Source: Planctomycetota bacterium (GTDB lineage Bacteria > Planctomycetota > UBA1135 > UBA2386). From it: a DNA stretch of 9,789 bases. The stretch spans positions 1-9,789 of the forward strand of contig CANGSN010000075.1 in NCBI GenBank assembly GCA_947455805.1, written 5' to 3'. How positions within the stretch are numbered: position 1 is the stretch's first letter; every line of letters starts with the position of its first letter. Made by a program: the position numbers and the translations under genes. A model generated the notes under the pieces. It saw only the letters and a program-made list of their open reading frames with translations, did not search any database and was not told the origin of the DNA. This document shows positions 1 to 5,032 of the stretch, piece after piece.

Positions 1-183
1 CCGGCTGCTGCCCCTGCGCCTTCGCCACCGCCGCCAGCGCCGCTTCGTAGGTGCGCAGCCGCAGGCGCGCATCGTCGCCGCGATCGCCTGCTGCTGCCGC
101 GCCACCGCCTCGCCGACCTTGCCGTTCAGGAACCACGCAGCGGGGCTGGATGCGTAGACCTCGTGGTGGATGGGCTCCGCGTT
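1..183 (-). pseudogene. Unrecognised coding-like fragment, no start codon, probable frameshift, runs off the left edge
   Basis: Read on the minus strand from about 183, one frame gives NAEPIHHEVYASSPAAWF and then LNGKVGEAVARQQQAIAATMR, with about 37 of 39 codons ending in G or C. Near 64-72 this frame turns into an Arg/Trp-rich, non-protein-like string. The frame shifted by one base instead continues as RLRLRTYEAALAAVAKAQGQ with nearly all codons ending in G or C. No ATG, GTG or TTG opens the first frame, and codon bias fades just upstream of 183. I read this as an internal piece of a gene that has lost its 5' end and gained a frameshift. It lies about 50 bases downstream of the lipoprotein stop on the same strand. 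I do not recognise the family. A sequencing error at the shift, or chance open frames in GC-rich DNA, are alternatives. Confidence 0.38.
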
Positions 184-232
184 GCGGCAGCCAGGCGATT
201 CCTGAGCCCGGTCGCCCGGCGGGCGAGCAGGC

Positions 233-1147
233 TCAGAGGCTCGCCCACTCCGCCTGCAGGACCTGGTCCACTTCGCCGTCGCCGTCGTCGTCGACCTGCA
301 GCTCGAGCGTGAAGAAGTCGAGCGGGACCAGGGTCACGCTGGTGCCGCCGCCGCCGCGCACGAGCAGTTCGCCGCTCGACGGATCCGGCAGCGCGCCCAG
401 CCCCAGCAGCGGCTGCTCGGTCGCGAACGTCAGGCGACCACCGAGCGTCGCGTCGTCGATCGCCCCGGCGACGAACAGGCCCATGCGGAAGTCGGTGACG
501 TAGTCGTTGCGCACCCGGCTGTAACCCGGCAGCAGCGTGCGCGCGCCGGCCGTCAGCGCACCACCGCCAGCGGGGTCGAGCGACAGCAGGTTCACCGTCT
601 GGCGCTTCTCGCGCGCGAACACGAACGATCCCTCGAGCTGCTCGGTGATGTTGCCGGTGACGACTTCCATGCCGGCGAGGCGCAGGGTGGCGTCGATCGT
701 CCAGTTCAGGCCGCCGACCACCTCACCAACGATCCGGCAACCCTCGAACGACGCGTTTCCAGTCAGGTCGAGCCCGAACTCGAGGTAGTGGTCGCACGCC
801 AACCCGAAGGCGTCTCCCGTGCTGTAGGCGCCGTCGCCGTCGCGGTCGTCCCACGTGAAGATCGCCGTGCCGCCATCGGGCCCCTGGACGTCCCGGGCCA
901 CGAGGCCGCCGCCCGCACCTTCCTCGGGCTCGATCGACAAGAACCCGGCCAGCACGCGCGCGACCCGCAGGGGCAGCAAGCTCGTCCGGTAGACGGCGGC
1001 CGCGGCGGTCGTGGCATTGTCGGCGCTCAATCGCACGTCGGCGGAGACTGTCGGCACCGTGGCTTTGCTGCCGTTGCTGCAGGCGGCCCCGAACGCAGCC
1101 AGCGTGACGAAGGCGAACGGAACGGAACGACGGAGGAGGGACTTCAC
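233..1147 (-). CDS. Putative secreted lipoprotein with EF-hand-like acidic loops, unknown function
   Basis: I place the start at the GTG at 1147 (304 aa). It begins VKSLLRRSVPFAFVTLAAFGAAC: a charged N-terminus, a short hydrophobic stretch and a lipobox-like FGAAC with Cys23 as the likely lipidated residue. The Gly at -3 is not the usual Leu. An upstream GTG at 1189 would add 14 residues ahead of the signal peptide and is less likely. The mature part is mostly beta-type sequence. Residues 101-112 (DRDGDGAYSTGD) fit a 12-residue EF-hand or dockerin-like calcium loop. The C-terminus carries a second acidic motif (VDDDGDGEVD, 285-294) before the ending WASL. Small secreted proteins ending in a D-x-D-G-D-G motif and a final Trp are known only as hypotheticals. 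The gene is 215 bases downstream of the DUF4956 gene on the same strand and probably has its own promoter. Cell-envelope location is inferred from the lipobox; function is unknown. Confidence 0.75.
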   Translation of the reverse strand: MKSLLRRSVPFAFVTLAAFGAACSNGSKATVPTVSADVRLSADNATTAAAAVYRTSLLPLRVARVLAGFLSIEPEEGAGGGLVARDVQGPDGGTAIFTWDDRDGDGAYSTGDAFGLACDHYLEFGLDLTGNASFEGCRIVGEVVGGLNWTIDATLRLAGMEVVTGNITEQLEGSFVFAREKRQTVNLLSLDPAGGGALTAGARTLLPGYSRVRNDYVTDFRMGLFVAGAIDDATLGGRLTFATEQPLLGLGALPDPSSGELLVRGGGGTSVTLVPLDFFTLELQVDDDGDGEVDQVLQAEWASL

Positions 1148-1333
1148 GGCAACAGGATGGTGCCACGCGCCGAGCCCCCGTGACGGCACGCCCGATCGTT
1201 TGGCCTTTCCTTAACCGTTCCTTCAAGAGCCTCGCCGGGCGCCCCCTCTGCGGCGACTGCGCCCTTCGCCCCCGGAAACGAGGCCACCGTCGTCGCCGTT
1301 GCGCCGCGACCACTTGCGGTCGCCGGCTCCTAC

Positions 1334-1350
1334 CGGGCGTTCGAGGCCCG
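1334..1350 (-). terminator. Weak hairpin downstream of the DUF4956 gene
   Basis: A 5-bp perfect stem (CGGGC/GCCCG) with a 7-base loop starts 12 bases after the DUF4956 stop. A second hairpin with a 6-bp stem (GCGACC/GGTCGC, 6-base loop) follows at 1306-1323. Neither has a T-run, so intrinsic termination is doubtful. They may protect the 3' end of the VTC-DUF4956 transcript. The rest of the 1148-1362 gap shows no gene. Its least GC-rich stretch, about 1198-1226, is the likeliest place for the lipoprotein promoter, but I see no convincing -35/-10 pair there. Confidence 0.25.
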
Positions 1351-1362
1351 TCCCTTCGCCTT

Positions 1363-2079
1363 TCAGTTGTCGATGTCGGATTTGGCCACCAGCACCGAAA
1401 CCTCCGACACACCGCCGACGCGCCCCAGCTCGGCCGCGAGGTCCTCGGCGCGCTGGCCATGGCGCAGGTCGACGTCGTAGACGAGCCGCAGGCTGGCTCC
1501 GTCGGCCGACGGCTCCGCCTGCAGCAACGTGGCGCGGCGCGCGAGCCGTTCGAGCAACTGCAGGTAGGCGGCACTGTCCTGCGCCCGCAGGAACACGAAG
1601 CGGAGCACGAAACCGCCCTTCTGCACGGCGCCGAAGTTCGTGACGTGCAGCACCACCGCGAGCAGCGCCACCGTCGAAGCGCCGATCGCCGCAAGGTCGA
1701 GATAGCCCAGTCCGGCCGCCATGCCGACCGCCAGCGCCGCGAACACGAACGCCGTGTCGCGGGTGTCCTTGACGACGGTGCGGAAGCGGATGATCGACAG
1801 CGCGCCGACCAGCGTGAACGCGGTCGCCAGGCTGTTGCGCACCGTCAGCATCACCAGCGCGACGATCAGCGCGATGTAGACGATCGTCTGCGTGAACGAC
1901 TGCGAGTAGGACAGCCCTTTGTGCGTGCGTCGGTAGATCACCGCCAGCACGAGGCCGAGGCCGGCGGCGATCGCGGTGCGCAACAGGATGGTCGGCAGGT
2001 CCGCGTCGAACACGGAAGGCGCCGGCGCAACGGACGGAACGGAGGCGGCGGGATCTTGCAGCAGGAGCGGGAGCGGCAT
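1363..2079 (-). CDS. DUF4956 family membrane protein
   Basis: This 238-aa protein carries the DUF4956 signature: SLATAFTLVGALSIIRFRT and then VVKDTRDTAFVF, residues 83-113. About four to five hydrophobic segments are visible (roughly 29-49, 62-80, 84-98, 108-126, 129-147). A soluble C-terminal domain of about 85 residues follows (155-238), ending in an alternating alpha/beta pattern (LRLVYDVDLRHGQ, VGGVSEVSVLVAKSD) that resembles a small ferredoxin-like or ACT-like fold. The ATG lies 10 bases after the stop of the VTC-domain gene, so the two are almost certainly co-transcribed. DUF4956 genes are well known as neighbours of VTC-type polyphosphate polymerase genes, often with a CotH-type kinase. 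The DUF4956 activity is not established. A membrane partner for polymer synthesis or translocation is inferred from the pairing. The first 27 residues are Pro/Ala-rich and unlike the family core, so the start could be slightly downstream. Confidence 0.88.
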   Translation of the reverse strand: MPLPLLLQDPAASVPSVAPAPSVFDADLPTILLRTAIAAGLGLVLAVIYRRTHKGLSYSQSFTQTIVYIALIVALVMLTVRNSLATAFTLVGALSIIRFRTVVKDTRDTAFVFAALAVGMAAGLGYLDLAAIGASTVALLAVVLHVTNFGAVQKGGFVLRFVFLRAQDSAAYLQLLERLARRATLLQAEPSADGASLRLVYDVDLRHGQRAEDLAAELGRVGGVSEVSVLVAKSDIDN

Positions 2080-2089
2080 CGGGACGCGA

Positions 2090-2827
2090 TCAGCGGGCCT
2101 GGGCGAGGCCGAGCGTCAGGATGGCACTGCAGACCTTCGAAATCGAGCGTCGCTGCAGTTCGCGGCTCTGCACCACCGCGTGGAACCACACCGGCACCGC
2201 GTGCGTGAACTTGATCTCGAGCACGCTGCTGCCCGGCAGCAGTTCGCGCGATGCCGGCATCGAACCGAACAACCGATCGGTCGCGGTACCGGTGACGAGG
2301 TCGTCGAACGTGACTCGGAAGTCCGGCGCGAACGCACCCGAGTACGGCCGCCGCCGGTAGTCGACGAGCACGACCGGCGCGATGCGCTGCCGCAGCACGG
2401 CGAACTCGAAGCGATCCCGCACGGACCCCGGCGTCACGTTGGCGAGGATCGCAGCGGTCAGCGCTTCGCCACGCAGGCACGGATCGAACGGGCGCGCGAG
2501 CGGCGCCCGGTGCTTCCAGACGACACCGTCCTGGCGCCCCTTCTGCTCGAGGAACCAAGGCGCCGGGTCGTGCTCGCTGCGCGCGTAGGTGCGCAGCCGA
2601 AACTTCGACCGCGATCGCAGGCCGTCGATCTTGGCGTGGAACGCCGACCAGACCGGGTCGTCGAAGTAGAGGCTGCGCACCGCGTAGGTGCCGTCGCCGT
2701 CCTTCGCGTGGCCGGCGAGGCGCAGGTACGGCCGCAGCGCAGACTCGACGTCGGCGCGAATCGCCGCATCGAGGACGTATTTGCACTCGAGGCGGCGGAA
2801 GCGCAGCGCGACCGGCTCGGCACTCAT
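2090..2827 (-). CDS. VTC-domain protein (polyphosphate polymerase-like)
   Basis: This 245-aa protein matches the VTC domain of eukaryotic Vtc4-like polyphosphate polymerases and its bacterial relatives in the order of its basic motifs. These are RRLECKYVL (11-19), VRSLYFDDP (50-58), SKFRLRTYA (74-82), FLEQKGRQDGVVWKHR (92-107), VLVDYRRRPYSG (153-164), VLEIKF (202-207) and a closing RRSISKVCSAI (226-236). In the family such Lys/Arg and Glu residues line a tunnel that binds nucleotide, polyphosphate and metal. The length is typical of the stand-alone bacterial form, with no SPX domain and no membrane segment. The ATG at 2827 is preferred because RxExKY normally sits near the N-terminus. The frame is open upstream to 3058, but only through repeat DNA and across the DUF1111 stop. 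No Shine-Dalgarno sequence is visible, and the upstream repeat ends three bases before the ATG. The DUF4956 gene follows in the same operon. Substrate and product are inferred from family membership. Confidence 0.87.
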   Translation of the reverse strand: MSAEPVALRFRRLECKYVLDAAIRADVESALRPYLRLAGHAKDGDGTYAVRSLYFDDPVWSAFHAKIDGLRSRSKFRLRTYARSEHDPAPWFLEQKGRQDGVVWKHRAPLARPFDPCLRGEALTAAILANVTPGSVRDRFEFAVLRQRIAPVVLVDYRRRPYSGAFAPDFRVTFDDLVTGTATDRLFGSMPASRELLPGSSVLEIKFTHAVPVWFHAVVQSRELQRRSISKVCSAILTLGLAQAR

Positions 2828-2830
2828 GCC

Positions 2831-2893
2831 GTCGGAACGACGCGTGGCGGCGTCGCGAGAGGCCTGATCCGGGTCGCCAGCATGGCGAGCCGG
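2831..2893. repeat. 63-bp intergenic repeat, copy 1 (hairpin-containing, next to VTC start)
   Basis: This copy matches 2942-3004 over 63 bases with a single mismatch (position 2846, G versus C). It contains a near-perfect 25-bp palindrome at 2869-2893, with outer CCGG/CCGG arms, a one-base mismatch, inner TCGCCA/TGGCGA arms and a GCA loop. A smaller CGTCG/CGACG dyad lies near its other end. The copy stops three bases before the VTC ATG on the minus strand. It resembles REP/BIME-type intergenic repeats in size, hairpins and position. Whether it occurs elsewhere in the genome cannot be seen here. Confidence 0.9.
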
Positions 2894-2941
2894 CCCACTT
2901 CGGCGACGACGCAGCGGAGCCCGTTGCTCCGTTTCGCCGTC

Positions 2942-3004
2942 GTCGGAACGACGCGTCGCGGCGTCGCGAGAGGCCTGATCCGGGTCGCCAGCATGGCGAG
3001 CCGG
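2942..3004. repeat. 63-bp intergenic repeat, copy 2 (hairpin-containing, next to DUF1111 stop)
   Basis: This is the direct-repeat partner of 2831-2893, in the same orientation and offset by 111 bases, with a 48-base spacer (2894-2941). It ends one base before the TGA of the DUF1111 gene at 3006-3008, so the DUF1111 transcript would carry the hairpins at its 3' end. Its 25-bp palindrome is at 2980-3004. There is no T-run, so it is not a classic intrinsic terminator. It may act as a 3' stabiliser, a Rho-related stop or a regulatory leader for the VTC operon. Those roles are inference. Confidence 0.9.
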
Positions 3005-3005
3005 A

Positions 3006-4862
3006 TCAGAAGCCGCCGACGTCGACCTGCAGGGCGTTGCTGAAGTCCCAGGTGACACCGTCGAAGGCGGCCGCCTGGAAGACCCACGAGCTGACCGGCA
3101 GGTTGCCGCCGCCGAGCACGGGCAGGCGGATGCGGCCGTTGACGTCCGTGACGAGGAAGTCGACCAGCGCGGCGAGCGGCATCATCGGCACCAGGATCTC
3201 CGCGCCGATGATCGGCATCGGGTTGCTGCCGATGCCGATCGCGACCAGCGTCAGTGCGTTGGCCGGGCCACCGCTCACTTCGAACGTGCTGCGCGAGTTG
3301 GCGAGCGTCAGGTTGTCACCGCAGATGCGCAGCGCCAACGTGCCGGCACCGGAGAAGCCGAGGTTCGGCTGGCAGAACTCGCACTCGTCGGCGACGAGGT
3401 TGAAGTTCGAGTCGGCGCTGAACCCGCTCAGCACGTCCTGCAGGTCCGAGATGCCGTTGCCGTTGCAGTCCTCTTCGTAGAGCGCGCCGAAGACCGCGAG
3501 GTCCTGGCCGTTGACGAAGCCGTTCTGGTCGTAGTCGTAGACGGCGCTCGGCAGGTCCGGGTTGGTCGCGCCGGCGGCCTGGGCCTGCAGGAAGCCCGGC
3601 AGGTCGAGGCGATCGCGCACGCCGTCGCCATTGCCGTCGAACTCGGCGCGGCCGAGCGAATCGAGGAACGCGACGACCCGCAGCTGGTCGGCGGACGACA
3701 GGGCCAGGAACGCCGTCGCCGACGGCACCGACTCGCTGCCGAACGCGTTGTGCTGCGCGATCACGCCGGCCGGGCCGAGGATGCGCGCCTGCAGCGTGCC
3801 CCCGGTGACGCGACCGTCGTGCCACAGGGGATTGCGCGTGCGCAGACCCCAAAGCGGCGGCGTGCGCATCTCCTGGATGCCGGCATCGCCGTCGGCGATG
3901 AAATCCGCCGCGGTGCCCATGTCGTGCAGCAGGAAGTCCGAGTAGGGCTTGATCACCTTGTTGCGCAGCGCCGACTCGAGACCCGGGTCGTTGCTGGTCG
4001 TGTAGCTGGTGCTGTGGCAGTTCGCACAGCCGACCTGGTTGAACAGGGCCTCGCCGGTCATGCCCGAACGCGGCGTCTGCGGCGGTGCCGCCAGGAAGCG
4101 CTGGAAGTCGTCGATGCGGTCGATGAAGTGCAGGCCCTGGGCGTTCGGGCCGTCCTCGGGGTCGGCGACGGTGTCGAACTGGTTGAGCAGCGCGATGTTG
4201 CCGTTCGGCGCGTTCTCGGTCGGCAGCAGCCGGTTGGTGATGCCGAGCTCGTTTTGCGTCGCGTCGGCGGAGAAGCTCAGCGAGGTCGGCAGCTGCGCCT
4301 TCCAACCCAGGCGGCCCGCACGCAGCGGCCCGGTCGGGTTCTCGAGTGCATGCACCCAGTGCACACGGCCGCTGACCGTCGGGCTCGGCGGATTGGTCTC
4401 ACGCGCGGCGATGGCCGCGTCGGGGATCGCCTCGATCAAGCCAAGACCGAGTGCCGAAGGCGTCACGCGTTGCGCGACGACGTTCGCCTCCGGCGGGATC
4501 ACCTCGCTGGCGGCGATGTTGATCGTCTGGCCCTGCAGCAGCGTACCGCCGAGCGCCGTCAGTGGATCGAAGCCGTTCTTGCCGTCATCGAAGCCGAAGC
4601 GGAAGACCTTGATGCTGCCCGGCCCGCCGACCGGGTTGTTGTGGCAGCTGGCGCAGTTGGTCCGGTTGAAGATCGGCCCGAGCCCGTCTGCGGCCTGGAA
4701 GACGCGCGTGAAGTCGTTGCGGCCGCTGTTGAAGCGCGTCAGCTCGGCGGGCGAGAGGCCGTTGAGAGGCGCGCCCATCTTCGGCTGCGGCGCCAGCGAC
4801 TGCGCGTGGAGGGAAGCGGCGAAACTCGCGACGACGAGCGAGAGGATGACGTTGATACGCAT
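3006..4862 (-). CDS. Secreted di-heme DUF1111 oxidoreductase-like protein with dockerin-like repeats and a C-terminal sorting-type domain
   Basis: I place the start at the ATG at 4862 (618 aa), which opens a clean signal peptide (MRINVILSLVVASFAASLHAQ). The frame extends to 4961 without added sense. The core (about 25-405) is of the DUF1111 (COG3488) di-heme type. It has two c-type heme motifs, CASCH (70-74) and CANCH (279-283), and the family's RTPPLWGL...LWHDGR stretch (333-351). The family is distantly related to di-heme cytochrome c peroxidases; its true substrate is not settled. Residues 407-495 hold calcium-loop or dockerin-like repeats (FDGNGDGVRDRLD, DYDQNGFVNGQDL, DCNGNGISDLQDV). From Cys494 a CxxC-led domain of about 125 residues runs to the end and matches the C-terminus of the protein encoded at 5033-7642. 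This tail makes the protein longer than usual for DUF1111. Periplasmic or cell-surface location is inferred. No Shine-Dalgarno sequence is seen. Confidence 0.88.
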   Translation of the reverse strand: MRINVILSLVVASFAASLHAQSLAPQPKMGAPLNGLSPAELTRFNSGRNDFTRVFQAADGLGPIFNRTNCASCHNNPVGGPGSIKVFRFGFDDGKNGFDPLTALGGTLLQGQTINIAASEVIPPEANVVAQRVTPSALGLGLIEAIPDAAIAARETNPPSPTVSGRVHWVHALENPTGPLRAGRLGWKAQLPTSLSFSADATQNELGITNRLLPTENAPNGNIALLNQFDTVADPEDGPNAQGLHFIDRIDDFQRFLAAPPQTPRSGMTGEALFNQVGCANCHSTSYTTSNDPGLESALRNKVIKPYSDFLLHDMGTAADFIADGDAGIQEMRTPPLWGLRTRNPLWHDGRVTGGTLQARILGPAGVIAQHNAFGSESVPSATAFLALSSADQLRVVAFLDSLGRAEFDGNGDGVRDRLDLPGFLQAQAAGATNPDLPSAVYDYDQNGFVNGQDLAVFGALYEEDCNGNGISDLQDVLSGFSADSNFNLVADECEFCQPNLGFSGAGTLALRICGDNLTLANSRSTFEVSGGPANALTLVAIGIGSNPMPIIGAEILVPMMPLAALVDFLVTDVNGRIRLPVLGGGNLPVSSWVFQAAAFDGVTWDFSNALQVDVGGF

Positions 4863-4928
4863 GGGCAACGACGGATGGGGCTGCACGCGGCGAGGGCAGT
4901 ACACCACGCACAGCGAAACCTGCGCAGA

Positions 4929-4937
4929 AGGATAGCA
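4929..4937 (-). promoter_or_regulatory. Possible extended -10 element for the DUF1111 gene
   Basis: On the minus strand TGCTATCCT fits an extended -10 element (TGn plus TATCCT, four of six consensus bases), about 66 bases upstream of the ATG at 4862. No -35 box is recognisable, because that position falls inside the preceding terminator hairpin. It is the best candidate in the gap. Confidence 0.25.
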
Positions 4938-4982
4938 GAAACGACGCCGCCCGGGCGGCACCGAAGTGCGCAGCCCGGGCGG
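4930..4982 (-). terminator. Hairpin terminator with UUCG tetraloop after the FG-GAP gene
   Basis: Read as minus-strand RNA, a perfect 10-bp stem (CCGCCCGGGC/GCCCGGGCGG, positions 4973-4982 and 4947-4956) encloses an inner 4-bp stem GCAC/GUGC closed by the very stable UUCG tetraloop. Within about 15 bases comes a modest U-rich tail (GUUUCUGCUAUCCUUCU). It lies about 50 bases after the TGA of the FG-GAP gene and before the DUF1111 start, so it should end or attenuate read-through between the two. The U-tract is interrupted, so efficiency is uncertain. Confidence 0.6.
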
Positions 4983-4991
4983 TTTGCGGTT

Positions 4992-5016
4992 GCGTCGCGC
5001 AGCAATCGCGCGACGC
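4992..5016. terminator. Second hairpin directly after the FG-GAP stop
   Basis: A perfect 9-bp inverted repeat (GCGTCGCGC/GCGCGACGC) with a 7-base loop begins 17 bases after the FG-GAP TGA. It has no T-run on either strand. With the UUCG hairpin just downstream it forms a tandem pair, probably for 3'-end stability or Rho-independent backup. Confidence 0.45.
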
Positions 5017-5032
5017 CCTCAGTCCGCGTGCA

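Noticed and set aside
1180..2208. Plus-strand 342-codon open frame opposite the DUF4956 gene
   Set aside because: The product is Arg/Gln/His-rich with no domain. The minus-strand DUF4956 signature explains the region.
2831..3004. Possible CRISPR array
   Set aside because: There are only two 63-bp units with one 48-bp spacer, and internal palindromes of REP type. No cas gene is present, and the repeats are too long for CRISPR.
1976..3043. Plus-strand 355-codon open frame opposite the VTC gene
   Set aside because: It is a shadow of the VTC gene. Its repeated C-terminal part is just the 63-bp DNA repeat translated twice.
2828..3058. 77-residue N-terminal extension of the VTC protein
   Set aside because: It would translate the intergenic repeat twice and overlap the end of the DUF1111 gene. 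The VTC motifs begin properly after the ATG at 2827.
4863..4961. Upstream start of the DUF1111 protein at 4961
   Set aside because: It would place 33 non-conserved residues ahead of a perfect signal peptide and reach into the terminator tail region.
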